DNA of 64,000 nt from Crossaster papposus (taxonomy: Eukaryota; Echinodermata; Asteroidea; Velatida; Solasteridae). The stretch lies in NCBI GenBank assembly GCA_037893245.1, contig JBAIAA010000119.1, forward strand, positions 1,798,001-1,862,000, in the 5' to 3' direction. The translations under genes were made by a program, and so were the position numbers. Positions 1 to 10,014 of the stretch are shown piece by piece (position 1 is the stretch's first letter; the number at the start of each line of letters is the position of its first letter). Below the pieces are notes generated by a model. That model did no database searches. It saw nothing but the letters and a program-made list of their open reading frames with translations, and was not told the origin of the DNA.

Positions 1-746
1 TGTTTTGTGACGTCAAATTTGTATCGCATTCGCTTTCGCGTTAAGTATGAACCGGCCTTTACACGCTTTCTATCCTGCCAAACAACGCAGAGTTTTCCGG
101 CTTTCGTGTAAAACTGGGCGGGGGTCATCATCCCCTTTTCGTATGAGAAACTTCTTGGTATTTTAAATGCACTCTCAGGAGTCCCTCGTGTTGTGTAGCG
201 TACTGTTCCACGAGAACTAAACCCCAGCTGCGACAACTTGTGAACGAGAGCCGGGCTAGTGTACCAATTATCCATAAAAACGATATGTCCTTTATGTTCA
301 CTTCTAGCCCTTTCGAAAGGTCGATGACTACTTGGCCTGATGCTGACAGGTTACGTGGACAGTTCGTCGCAGCATACGCGATTGACCGTGGGCTGAATTG
401 GTCTGATGTGGTCTTGGACCCGGCAAAGACCTGCCAACTACAGGTGTACCCGAATTGGGGTTCACATAATGAGAAGCGTTTTTATCCACATTTGGCAGCC
501 TTTCGTGGCATGTATTGTTTGAAACCCAGTCGCAGTTTAAATGTTATCATAGTCTCGCCTGGTGAGAGGTTTCGTCTGGGTTTATATAATCGACGAAACA
601 AGGGCAATAGGATGTTCATCAGGGCGCAAACTTTAGACAGTATGTCAGGGGTAGTCTCGTCAGCTCTATATTGTTGGCAAGGTGGGTCATGGTTGATAGA
701 TACACAGGGCTTCGCACCTTCTAACCTCGACCAGCGCATAGCATAG
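1..746 (-). pseudogene. piggyBac transposase fragment, copy 1, catalytic region
   Basis: Read on the minus strand, this encodes the central part of a piggyBac (DDE_Tnp_1_7) transposase, a cut-and-paste enzyme that targets TTAA-like sites. The peptide MDNWYTSPALVHKLSQLGF followed by GTVRYTTRG is the family hallmark after the second catalytic aspartate. Upstream on the same strand come GFKQYMPRKAAK and TFKLRLG-like segments around the first aspartate. The reading frame changes several times, so this copy is not functional. It runs off the left edge, and its N-terminus lies at 10177-10381 because a 9.4-kb hAT-type element is inserted at 776/777. A second copy is at 23240-26622. Confidence 0.85.
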
Positions 747-768
747 CTGTGTAGGCTCACAGACGGTG

Positions 769-776
769 GTACTAGG
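769..776. repeat. 8-bp target-site duplication, left (GTACTAGG)
   Basis: GTACTAGG occurs immediately outside the left hAT end and again at 10169-10176 outside the right end. The uninterrupted piggyBac copy at about 24431-24445 has this sequence once, which shows the pre-insertion site. Confidence 0.85.
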
Positions 777-946
777 CAGAGTTGTATGACTCGAGTCCAG
801 GACTCGGACTCGAGTCCGTCTCGAGTCACAATTTTGGTGACTCGGACTTGACTCGAGTCACGTCGGCAAAAGACTCGGACTCGGACTCGGACTCGACTAC
901 CATGACTCGGACTTGACCTCGAGGACTCGTGACTCGAGTCACGTAT
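777..946. repeat. hAT subterminal repeats (GACTCG-rich), left
   Basis: Short degenerate motifs such as GACTCGAGTC and GACTCGGACTCGGACTCG are repeated many times next to the left terminal inverted repeat. Subterminal arrays like this commonly serve as transposase binding sites in hAT elements; binding here is inference. Confidence 0.7.
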
Positions 947-1430
947 TTTCACCAACAATACCTTTTTTATTTTTTTGTAAATATTAAAAACAATTCCAAT
1001 GATCCGATCGTCATGCACATGGAGGAATATTAACGCTTAGCACACGAATTAAGCAGTTACACTGATGTTGCAAGTAATAGTGTTCGTGATTACTGTGTTG
1101 CTATGGCCATGTAGTGTACAGCGCACGTACATGTACATGTGTATGTTCAATACGCATAATAACACTGGGATATATTTCTGTAAAAGCATTATTGTGCACG
1201 ACACCAATATTAACGCTGGTATTCTGTCAACCTTAACACCATATCCACTGCTTGATGCATATTACCAGGGAAATAGGAATTCGTCTCCGGAATCCGAATG
1301 CTGGCTGCGGCTATATCGCTACCTCTTTGTAATGTTAAAACATAGGCGGCTTTCGCGCTGATCTAGCCATAGACGCAACCGCAGCTGACCATATAGTCTG
1401 GCATGTCTGGTACCTGTAAAAACACCGCCT
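947..1430. other. hAT internal sequence, no gene recognised
   Basis: The sequence lies between the hAT subterminal repeats and the start of recombinase element L. A 98-codon open frame at 1065-1361 has no recognisable domain and no partner in the other hAT half. Nothing else is supported here. Confidence 0.5.
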
Positions 1431-1980
1431 GTACATGTCAATACCGCAAATGGAGGGCTTTAATGTAAGTACACACTCACATACTGAGGACACCTTGCAA
1501 ACCGAGCGCGTCCTCGGTATGAAATATTGTGAAAAATGGCACTTTCGTGGCCGTTTTTGACTGTTGGTTAAATATCAAAGCGTTTGGGAGGAGTCCTCGG
1601 TTGACGCATAAGACCTGACGTGAGGCAGTATGCACATTTTTTTCCCCGTCAAAAAAAACGCAAACGGGATTACTCTGAATGGCATAGCGCCCTCCGTTGG
1701 TTGCGCGTGTGAAAATGACGTAAATGTAAACATGTATGTACAATTACATGTGTACATACATGACAACATACTCGTTTAGACATGTCTTAACTATTATAAC
1801 GTTGTTTTGGCCTAAGTGCATATTGTAGTTTATGCGAAGACGTGGTCATTTGCAGCTAGCTAGGTGTACCATGGAGCTGGAATAAATGGTAAGTAGAGAT
1901 ATTGTATTTGGAAGCTTGCATGTTACTCGCTATGTATGACTATGAGTATGACTGAGTATGAATGTAGCAGAGTATGACAT
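1431..1980. other. Terminal 0.55 kb of element L, upstream of the gene
   Basis: This is the outer end of element L, matched by 18830-19324 in copy R. An open frame on the minus strand (1477-1743) has a counterpart in R, but no domain is recognised and conservation may only reflect recent copying. Confidence 0.5.
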
Positions 1981-1981
1981 A

Positions 1982-2549
1982 CCCGTCATCTGGGGTGACT
2001 TTGATAGTTTTTGGCACTTCTGATATCTTTTGAGTAGGATAAATGGGGTTTTCACCCTTGATTCTTTCAACTAATAACAATGTGCCTCTTGGCTATCAAT
2101 AGACCAAATCATTTCTTCATCAGATTGTGTTTTCATATTTTTTTTAAAACCACAACAAAATATCAAAGTCACCCCGTTGTCGGGGTGACATTGATAACCA
2201 ATGAATAAAGCCTATGTTATCAAATTAACCCTCTTATTGGGGTGACTTTGATAATTTTAATTCGTTTTAAAAAAACACAAGCTACAAAACTATTCAAACA
2301 ATACAAATATTTGGGTTTTCTGATAACTTTAATGGTTTGATAGCCCCTCGACCCAGCCTTCCGTTTATAGACCCGTGGCATGATTGTTACGGTACATCAG
2401 AGCTCAATCAGTATCTGCGAAGACAGAAAAGACAAATACTATCATAAAAACACAACTACACAGAGTTTTGGACACTTTGTTGTTCAATTTTGACATTCGG
2501 GGTGATTTATCAAAGTCACACTGAGTATCAAAGTCACCCCAGATGACGG
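1982..2549. mobile_element. 568-bp MITE with TA target duplication, present only in copy L
   Basis: The ends are inverted copies of CCGTCATCTGGGGTGACTTT, flanked by TA on both sides (1980-1981 and 2550-2551). The corresponding place in copy R (around 18790) lacks it, giving an empty site. The core repeat GGGGTGACTTTGATA also occurs internally near 2165-2255. No transposase is encoded. A TA duplication suggests mobilisation by a Tc1/mariner-like enzyme, which is inference. Confidence 0.8.
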
Positions 2550-2807
2550 TATATGACGTGCTCATTTACGTTGTAATGTAATTTTTAGTTAAATGGCCTC
2601 GATCTCTTACTCTAGTCTATAGGATGATATGGGAAGTGAATATGCCTAATTTCAGAATAATATAGAAGTTATAACCAAATTTAACTGCTTTATTTTGCCA
2701 ACGCAAGCATGAGTTGTTGAGCACCGTGCGAACAAGAAATAGTTAATTGTAGTTATTGTATAAATAATAAAACAAATAAGTAGCCACAATTATTAATATT
2801 TAATTGT

Positions 2808-3196
2808 ATAAGCCAATTTGGTATTCCAACTGCACATGCGCACATTTTCCCTTGACGATTTTTCTTTCGATATAAACATTTCATCGATTGCGTGCAAAAG
2901 CATAGCGGGGTACCAGCAAATTTCAAGAGATCGTCGTGTTTTAAAGTTACTAAGTAACATATTTTTGTTTACGTTTTGGTGTTTTCAGCCGCTTTGTGTG
3001 GCCAAACTTTTGTTCGAACAAATATTATTTATTTTTTTCGATTTCACAAGAAAATGTAAAAAATGCGGATTTGGTTACCGCGTCCCCCATAGCCTTGTGT
3101 GCATTTGTCTGCCGTGTTTGTATCACTTGACCTCCTTGAGAAAAATTGTTGAATCTTGTTGTGCACATGCGCAGTCGGAACTCCAAAGTGGCTTAT
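2808..3196. mobile_element. 390-bp MITE, present only in copy L
   Basis: The ends ATAAGCCAATTTGGTATTCC and, inverted, ATAAGCCACTTTGGAGTTCC form imperfect terminal repeats of about 35 bp that include a GCACATGCGCA-like block. Copy R has an uninterrupted TTGTATTATC at the equivalent site near 18536. The 129-codon frame at 2818-3207 lies almost wholly within this MITE and is not a gene. Confidence 0.75.
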
Positions 3197-3270
3197 TATC
3201 AGTTTAATGGTATATTGTTGTTGTATTGTTGTGTAGTCTAGGTGTGGCTGACAGAACTACCATAACAAAC

Positions 3271-3397
3271 ATGAAACGAAGTAGTCGTCTTGATGGAACC
3301 TTGACAAATCACCAGCATCATGAAGGGGAGAACGTAATCGCACTGTGGCCTCCAGATTCATCATGGTATCCTGCCGTAATAATCTCCTTCACCAAAG
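3271..3397 (+). CDS. Recombinase gene, copy L, exon A: start and Tudor-like domain part 1
   Basis: The first in-frame ATG is at 3271 (MKRSSRLDG); upstream codons are open only through a non-ATG start. The exon encodes ENVIALWPPDSSWYPAVIIS, the start of a small Tudor/Agenet-like barrel, a fold that usually reads methylated chromatin or protein tails. It ends in phase 1 at the consensus donor AAAG/GTAAGT. The downstream exon at 3771 completes the domain. Copy R has the same exon at 18319-18445 with nearly identical coding. Whether transcription starts just upstream is unknown; there is no clear TATA box. Confidence 0.65.
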
Positions 3398-3770
3398 GTA
3401 AGTGCGGAGCCTCTAAAGGACATATGACGAAAACAAATGGAATGCCCTCGTAATTTGTGGGTTCACGTTAACGTGAACCCACATTAGGGTTGTGGGTTCC
3501 GTAGGTAAGAAATGTAATCCATAATGTAGAATCCCATTTGTTACACATAAATTAAGACAGCTGTATACCCTCTTACATCCCCCCATGACATGTACCACAT
3601 GTAAATAAACAATGCCATTTTTCCTAAACTTGATTCCTCCCCCCCCCCCCCCCTTTCAGAACCAAAAATATATATGATCTGTAAACAACAAATACTTTTC
3701 AACATTCCACTCCCAATTGCATGTAATCTCTTTAAAGTTTAATTAGTTTAATTTGTGGCTTTCTTATCAG
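3398..3770 (+). other. Intron A-B with a short palindrome
   Basis: GT-AG intron. It contains the palindrome GTGGGTTCACGTTAACGTGA around 3458-3482 and a poly-C run near 3638. Copy R carries an extra segment of about 320 bp at this palindrome. Confidence 0.6.
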
Positions 3771-3826
3771 GAAAGTACTGCGTCCGATACACTGATGGTG
3801 TGACACGCTGCCTATTTGAGCACCAG
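3771..3826 (+). CDS. Recombinase gene, copy L, exon B: Tudor-like domain part 2
   Basis: This 56-nt exon lies between acceptor TTATCAG and donor CAG/GTGAGA. It joins exon A in phase 1 to give KGKYCVRYTDGVTRCLFEHQ, the second half of the Tudor-like domain, with the conserved Y-x-V-R-Y-x-D-G pattern. It ends in phase 0. In copy R (17588-17643) the aspartate of DGV reads as valine. Confidence 0.65.
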
Positions 3827-3907
3827 GTGAGAAAATTACCATAGAATGCATTAATTAAAAACAGACAGGTTAGGAAGAATACCAATGAAATGCGTAATTC
3901 TTCCAAA

Positions 3908-3998
3908 TAGGCACTTGGGGAGACAAACTAGCGTAATTTTTTAGGTAATAAGGAGACAGTGGCACTTAGGGAGACATTTTAGTGTCTCCCTAAGTGCC
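3908..3998. repeat. Short remnant of GGCACTT-GGGGAGACA MITE in intron
   Basis: GGCACTTGGGGAGACAAACT at one end and CTCCCTAAGTGCC at the other mark a shortened copy of the MITE that is 252 bp long in copy R at 17256-17507. Confidence 0.55.
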
Positions 3999-4230
3999 TT
4001 AGAAGTCTTAGAAGTCATATAATGAATGCACATGACACAAATTCTCATTTGAATTACATATCTTTTTATGAAGAGGATAAATACCGGTATGTCGTCAGTT
4101 AAGTTGCACATCAAGGGCGAATGTTGTTGCTTGTGATGGTGTTAAAATAGATAGTATATTTTATAGATAACACAAAGAAATTGTTATTTGTTTAAAATTA
4201 AATGTGATTTTGATTTGATTTCTATGCCAG

Positions 4231-4359
4231 GTGGCCCATCCGAGTTTCTTGAATCCGCACTTAAATGGTTCAGACAGTCTACAAAGCAGTTCCATTTGGG
4301 ATGATGGCCCACAGGCTGATTCTGGTACAGAACCTGCCGTTTGTACTGCTCCATATGAG
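4231..4359 (+). CDS. Recombinase gene, copy L, repeated exon C1
   Basis: A 129-nt exon (43 codons) that begins and ends in phase 0, so it can be included or skipped without changing frame. It encodes VAHPSFLNPHLNGSDSLQSS and onward to an acidic IWDDGPQADSG segment. No known domain; it is serine/aspartate-rich and probably a disordered linker between the Tudor-like domain and the zinc finger. Confidence 0.6.
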
Positions 4360-4921
4360 GTAATTCACACACACTCAACTTGTTTTCAGAACCCAAATAT
4401 TCACTCTGGGTGCCCAGAAGCCAGAAACAAATTTATAAATCAAGTGGTTTTTTTGCAAGCACCCCCCCCCCTTTCACCCCCCCCCCCCCCCACACCCACA
4501 CCCCACCCCTCCCACCCCTACTCCCAACTCCCTCTCCTTCAGAGGGGCAACTAGTCCGAGGCAATTAGGCATATGCGTCTACCCCGAAAGAAAATAACAG
4601 TGGTGTTTTGGGTTTTTTCCACTCGTTCTAAATCATAAACGTTTTCTGCATCCGGCAACATAGAAAGTAGTAAGATTTTGATTCATTAGTGAACTTGTTT
4701 TCTGAACCCTATCAAATATTCACTGTGGGTGCCCAGAAGCCAGAAACAAATTTGTAAATAAAGTGTTTTTGGCAAGCACCATCCCCCCCCCTTCCCCCCC
4801 CCCCCCCACACACCCACCCCTCCCCCACACACCCACCCCTCCCCTCGCCCTCCCACCCCTCCCCAAAGAAATTGTTATTTGTTTAAAATTAAATGTGATT
4901 TTGATTTGATTTCTATGCCAG

Positions 4922-5050
4922 GTGGCCCATCCGAGTTTCTTGAATCCGCACTTAAATGGTTCAGACAGTCTACAAAGCAGTTCCATTTGGGATGATGGCC
5001 CACAGGCTGATTCTGGTACAGAACCTGCCGTTTGTACTGCTCCATATGAG
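4922..5050 (+). CDS. Recombinase gene, copy L, repeated exon C2
   Basis: Same 129-nt phase-0 exon as at 4231, with identical predicted protein. Acceptor TGCCAG and donor GAG/GTAATT are both intact. Confidence 0.6.
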
Positions 5051-5609
5051 GTAATTCACACACACTCAACTTGTTTTCAGAACCCAAATATTCACTCTGG
5101 GTGCCCAGAAGCCAGAAACAAATTTATAAATCGAGTGTTTTTTTTGCAAGCACCCCCCCCCTTTCACCCCCCCTTCCCACCCCACACCCCACCCCTCCCA
5201 CCCCTACTCCCAACTCCCTCTCCTTCAGAGGGGCAACTAGTCCGAGGCAATTAGGCATATGCGTCTACCCCGAAAGAAAATAACAGTGGTGTTTTGGGTT
5301 TTTTCCACTCGTTCTAAATCATAAACGTTTTCTGCATCCGGCAACATAGAAAGTAGTAAGATTTTGATTCATTAGTGAACTTGTTTTCTGAACCCTATCA
5401 AATATTCACTGTGGGTGCCCAGAAGCCAGAAACAAATTTGTAAATAAAGTGTTTTTGGCAAGCACCATCCCCCCCCCTTCCCCCCCCCCCCCCCCACACA
5501 CCCACCCCTCCCCCACACACCCACCCCTCCCCTCGCCCTCCCACCCCTCCCCAAAGAAATTGTTATTTGTTTAAAATTAAATGTGATTTTGATTTGATTT
5601 CTATGCCAG

Positions 5610-5738
5610 GTGGCCCATCCGAGTTTCTTGAATCCGCACTTGAATGGTTCAGACAGTCTACAAAGCAGTTCCATTTGGGATGATGGCCCACAGGCTGATT
5701 CTGGTAGAGGACCTGCCGTTTGTACTGCTCCATATGAG
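5610..5738 (+). CDS. Recombinase gene, copy L, repeated exon C3
   Basis: Third copy of the phase-0 exon; it carries GRGP instead of GTEP near its end, as does the fourth copy, suggesting the third and fourth units are closest relatives. Splice sites are intact. Confidence 0.6.
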
Positions 5739-6315
5739 GTAATTCACACACACTCAACTTGTTTTCAGAACCCAAATATTCACTCTGGGTGCCCAGAAGC
5801 CAGAAACAAATTTATAAATCAAGTGTTTTTTTTGCAAGCACCCCCCCCCCCCTTTCACCCCCCCCCCCCCCACCCCACCCCACACCACACCCCACACCCC
5901 ACCCCTCCCACCCCTACTCCCAACTCCCTCTCCTTTAGAGGGTCAACTAGTCCGAGGCAATTAGGCATATGCGTCTACCCCGAAAGAAAATAACAGTGGT
6001 GTTTTGGTTTTTTTCCACTCGTTCTAAATCATAAACGTTTTCTGCATCCGGCAACATAGAAAGTAGTAAGATTTTGATTCATTAGTGAACTTGTTTTCTG
6101 AACCCTATCAAATATTCACTGTGGGTGCCCAGAAGCCAGAAACAAATTTGTAAATAAAGTGTTTTTGGCAAGCACCATCCCCTTCACCCCCCCCCCCCCA
6201 CACACACCCACCCCTCCCCCACACACCCACCCCTCCCCTCGCCCTCCCACCCCTCCCCAAAGAAATTGTTATTTGTTTAAAATTAAATGTGATTTTGATT
6301 TGATTTCTATGCCAG

Positions 6316-8224
6316 GTGGCCCATCCGAGTTTCTTGAATCCGCACTTAAATGGTTCAGACAGTCTACAAAGCAGTTCCATTTGGGATGATGGCCCACAGG
6401 CTGATTCTGGTAGAGGACCTGCCGTTTGTACTGCTCCATATGAAGCCTCAAGTGCCGAGTCACAGAGATCATCAACCGAGGCTACTGAGACCGGTCACAT
6501 AACGGTCATGGAGACCAGCAATGAAAGTGGGCACAGGAAATGGGACAAGAAACACTTTTGCTTTTTCTGTGAAGTACCTCAATCTAAGTTGCCCCGTCAT
6601 CTCCAGTCATGTCACAAAGAAGAGAGCGAAGTTGTAGAGATTGCGTCTGAGACCAACCCAAGTGCCCGTAAGATACTTCTGTGGAAAATCCGCAATGTTG
6701 GTAATCATAGGCACAATTGCCAAGTCCTTCGGAAAGGCCGGGGTGCACTTATTGTAGGATATAGGCCTAATCATAAGGTATCTCCACATGCATACGGACC
6801 GTGCATATATTGTTATGGCTATTATGTGCGAAGTGATCTCTGGCGTCACCAGTGCCCACTGAAACCTGCACTCCCTGCACACTCGCATGGTAGCACTACC
6901 ACAACTCCTCTGCGTAGATGTGTTGCTCACAAGAGTGATTTGTTAAAGCCTCCACCTGTCGGTGTGTCTTTCCAGTTGAACCAGGTTCTTATTCCGATGA
7001 AGAGAGATGAGGTGACTCTGCTGGCCAAGAATGACACTTTGATTGTGGAAGTAGCCAAGCGGGAATACGCGAAACTCGGGCACGATGTAGATCAACATGG
7101 CTACATCCGAAACAAGATACGGGAATTGGGTCGTCTTGTCATACAACTCCGCAAGAATACACACCAACCAAATGCATCACTTGAATTATTTGTCCACCCC
7201 CACTACCTGAATGATATCATCAAGGCTATTCACGGTATTGCTGGCTTTAATGAAGACAAGCAGTTGTATGATGTTCCGTCTCTAGCTTTAAAGATTGGAC
7301 ATTCCATCAAGAAGTGTGCACTCATACTTAAAGGAAATGCTCTAGAGTCTGGCCAAAAGCAAAAAGCCCAACACGCTGAAGAATTTCTGCAGTTGTGCGA
7401 ACTGACCTGGCGAGACCGTGTATCCACCCATGCACACAGAACACTGTACCAAGGAAAGCGCAACCAACCTCAAATTCTGCCGACAAATGCTGATGTTGTG
7501 AAAATGTCGGCGTTCCTCCATGAAGCTGGCAACAGAGAAGTGGAACTTGTCCAGGATGCTCGGGGCGAACAAATTGGACCAGCTTGGAAGAGATTGAATG
7601 AAGTCGCACTGTGCCACCTTATTATGTTCAACCGCAGAAGGCAAGGGGAGGTATCAAAAATGAAACTAGAAGACTTTCAGAAGCACACAACAGCTAGTGT
7701 GAACGGGGAATGCCTGCTGACTGATCTTGAACGGCATCTGTGCAAGATGTTCAGAGTTGTCGAAATAGTTGGCAAGAGGGGTCGAACTGTTCCTGTGCTT
7801 CTCAGCAATGAGGTGGTGGCGTGGTTGAGTGCTCTGATTGCGAAGAGAAATGAAGCTGGAGTCGCCCACGACAACACCTACTTGTTTGCACGATGTTCTT
7901 ATGGAGGTACAGGTCATATAAGAGGATGTGACTGTATAAGATTGTACGCAGACATGGCGGGCCTTGACAATGCTGCCAGCATCCGGTCTACAAAACTTCG
8001 TAAGCACGTGGCAACCGCATCGCAAATTCTTGCCTTGAAGGAACATCAACTTGAAACACTTGCAAACTTCATGGGTCATGATTTGCGTGTCCATCGTGAA
8101 TACTACCAGTTGCCAGATACTGTGCAGAGGGTCACCAAACTTTCTAGACTTTTTCTCAGCTTGGAGAGGGGAAACTTGCCTTCCCAGCAGGGCAAATCCC
8201 TGGATGAACTGCATGTCACTGGTG
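6316..8224 (+). CDS. Recombinase gene, copy L, main exon: two zinc fingers and tyrosine recombinase
   Basis: This open exon of 636 codons starts at acceptor CCAG/GTGGCC and ends in phase 1 at GGTG/GTAAGG. Counting from its first codon: a C2H2 finger (C82, C85, H95, H100), a C2HC finger (C163, C166, H178, C180), a core-binding-like helical region (about 210-420) and a tyrosine recombinase catalytic domain (about 425-620). Visible catalytic residues are R442 in RRQGEV, K487 in VGKRGRTVPV, R562 in TKLRKHVAT, H588 in FMGHD and Y597 in HREYY, nine residues after the histidine. Such enzymes cut and rejoin DNA through a phosphotyrosine link. The HxxR histidine position is threonine here. The family is widespread in aquatic animals, usually as uncharacterised proteins; a Crypton-like transposon role is inference. 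Confidence 0.85.
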
Positions 8225-8446
8225 GTAAGGACACAGTTGTTTTAAATTATTTACTCAACAGCAAAAGAAAGACATTAATTATTGCTTTTGTTGAAAAATA
8301 TTTGATCAGTAATTACTATTCACTAATACATCTTCAACAGCGAAAGAAATGCAAGAAATAACATTTTGTTATCAGTTCACAATATATGATAACAAATGGT
8401 ATACGTGTTTGTGTGCATTTCTTTTGCTATTGCTCCTGCATTACAG

Positions 8447-8553
8447 AACAAGAAAGAGAAATAGAGAAAAATTTGAAAGAAACAGACCACAGAAATTTGA
8501 CGAGTTGAGTCCACTTTTCCGAATTTACATGCAGGACAACAACCAACTGTCGG
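8447..8553 (+). CDS. Recombinase gene, copy L, tentative linker exon D
   Basis: A 107-nt segment between acceptor TTACAG and donor CGG/GTATGT, basic and glutamate-rich. Its length is not a multiple of three, although both neighbouring exons need phase 1 on each side, so it does not join cleanly. Copy R has 108 nt here but an in-frame stop. The true exon limits may differ from those given. Confidence 0.35.
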
Positions 8554-8599
8554 GTATGTGTGCATTAATCTAACAAAAACTGCTCTTTGTGACTTGCAG

Positions 8600-8668
8600 A
8601 AGGCTTCACTAGTGACGAGGACAGCGATAACAGCAGTGACAATTCCTGTGATGTGCCCAGTGAAAACA
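8600..8668 (+). CDS. Recombinase gene, copy L, acidic exon E
   Basis: A 69-nt exon, phase 1 at both ends, encoding EGFTSDEDSDNSSDNSCDVP, an acidic low-complexity linker. It joins the Myb-like exon in frame. Copy R has the same exon at 13765-13833. Confidence 0.55.
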
Positions 8669-8697
8669 GTAAGTTTAGGCTTTTATGTGTCTGTATT

Positions 8698-8939
8698 TTA
8701 ACCAGTTCGCGCCGGATGACGTATATAAACGCAAAAATTTTCCAAAATTCAAAACGAATGACGCATAAACCTGCCAAGTTCAAGTTCGGAAATGTATGTC
8801 AGCAGCGCGCAAGGCCGGAAATGCGTGGGTGTGCTTCCCGGCACTATCAGCCTGAACCCGCTTCAGATCGAGTTTCGTAAAAAATAATCCCGCCCGTGGG
8901 CTTGGCGATGTTAAAATAATCCCGGCGCAAACTGGTTAA
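8698..8939. mobile_element. 242-bp MITE with TTAACCAGTTCGCGCCGG ends, in intron
   Basis: TTAACCAGTTCGCGCCGG at the left and CCGGCGCAAACTGGTTAA at the right form terminal inverted repeats of about 18 bp. The same MITE sits at the same place in copy R (13494-13735), so it was there before the two copies separated. Related ends appear near 41740 and 49965. Confidence 0.75.
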
Positions 8940-9068
8940 GTCGGGCTGTCTTTAAAAAAACAATTGTCTGTCTGTCCATTTGTTTGTTCATCTGGCTATC
9001 GGGCTGTCTGAATTAAAAGTGCCTAAATATCTGTGTTTGATATCGACTTGTTTCCTATTTGACATTAG

Positions 9069-9322
9069 GTACTCGACAGGCTCCTATCAGTGTTCCATCT
9101 GGAAGTCTGGCATCTCTGAACAACTCGAGACGAGTGAAACGTCGTCCCTGGACTGCCGAGGAGAAGGGAGACGTTACGAAGGGTTTGCAGAAATTCTTTC
9201 TGCTGAAGAAGCTTCCTGGCAAACGAGACATCGAAACATCCTGTCTTGTGGCACTGCAGACACGAAGCTGGAGGAACATCAAAGACTTTTGTCGGAACAA
9301 AATGAAGCTTCATCAAAGCTAA
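9069..9322 (+). CDS. Recombinase gene, copy L, last exon: Myb/SANT-like domain
   Basis: After acceptor CATTAG, the frame continues from exon E through a short linker into VKRRPWTAEEKGDVTKGLQ, then LPGKRDIETS and TRSWRNIKDFCRNKM, and stops at TAA (9320-9322). The spaced tryptophans and the three predicted helices fit a Myb/SANT-like DNA-binding domain of the type found at the C-terminus of related recombinase-like proteins. In copy R the second tryptophan codon is TAG. Such a domain would plausibly bind the element ends; that is inference. Confidence 0.7.
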
Positions 9323-9560
9323 GCAGGGTGTTTCGTCAGTTCACATACATGTACGGATGCGTCAGAGTACTTGACTATTTAGAATTTGCAATCGCAATGA
9401 TGACTTTAGAATGCACATCAATATGAAACCAATGGACAACCAGCAATTTAGTGTAGTGTCCTCACTTTGATAGGTGTAATTCACACACACTCAAGTGTCC
9501 TCCATTGGATAGAATGACAAGTATGCCCTCAGTGTGGTAGTGTCTACATGTATGCGTGTA

Positions 9561-10014
9561 CATGTACATGTATATTGCACTGAGATGGCTGTGTGTTGTT
9601 TGCACCAGTTTTCACACATGTCGACACACATGACCATTATCCACCACACACGCTTGGTCACCTCACGTCAGTTCGCTAGTCGCTACAACAATTTTTAAAC
9701 CATGGCATCTGTCGTTCCTCGTATTGATTCTTTTGGTTACACCAACTTTTAAAACAAATTTTGAAACTTCAAAATCAAGTGCGATGTTCAAATTTTGCAA
9801 GCGAAAAATTTAAGAACGGACCGGCACAACTTAAAGGGGGCAAGGAGTATCGGTAAAACCTAAAATAAAATGTTAACTGCAGGCACAGAACTTTGTTTAA
9901 ATTAAATGTGTTTTATTTTGTCATTTCCAATTCTTATTTTACGACATAATTTGCGATCAATAGTGATCCAGTGAACTGGTTGAACTAGTATTTTAACTAT
10001 TTAATTATTTAAAC
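9561..10014. other. hAT internal sequence, right part
   Basis: This segment has no match to copy R. It holds a short frame near 9702 that begins MASVVPRIDSFGYTNF and stops. No domain is recognised. Confidence 0.45.

Larger units (their letters stand above)
4173..6444 (+). repeat. Tandem exon-intron array, four units of about 690-706 bp
   Basis: Each unit carries the same block of about 60 bp ending in TTTCTATGCCAG, then a 129-nt exon, then an intron with two poly-C runs. Exon starts at 4231, 4922, 5610 and 6316 give periods of 691, 688 and 706 bp. The first three exons end in a donor (GAG/GTAATT). The fourth reads GAAGCC at that point and continues straight into the main exon. Copy R has only two units. 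The near identity between units points to recent tandem duplication. Confidence 0.9.
1431..9560 (+). mobile_element. Tyrosine recombinase element, copy L
   Basis: About 8.1 kb, matched in inverted orientation by copy R (12681-19324). The outer end is sharply defined: both copies begin GTACATGTCAATACCGC and their flanks differ on the other side. The inner end is less certain; similarity to R stops near 9557. Copy L lies in a hAT element, while copy R lies in an unrelated composite repeat, so this behaves as a mobile unit. It carries one intron-containing gene (exons from 3271 to 9322). The coding parts of L and R look about 98% identical by eye. The superfamily is not certain: a Crypton-like tyrosine recombinase DNA transposon is the closest known type. 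Confidence 0.65.

Noticed and set aside
240-746. 168-codon plus-strand open frame
   Set aside because: It is the antisense of the piggyBac catalytic region; the minus strand carries MDNWYTSPALVHK and other family motifs.
2818-3207. 129-codon frame upstream of exon A
   Set aside because: It lies within a MITE that is missing from copy R and has no domain.
7666-8214. 182-codon minus-strand frame over the recombinase exon (and its partner at 14220-14768)
   Set aside because: Antisense shadow; the other strand carries the recombinase motifs.
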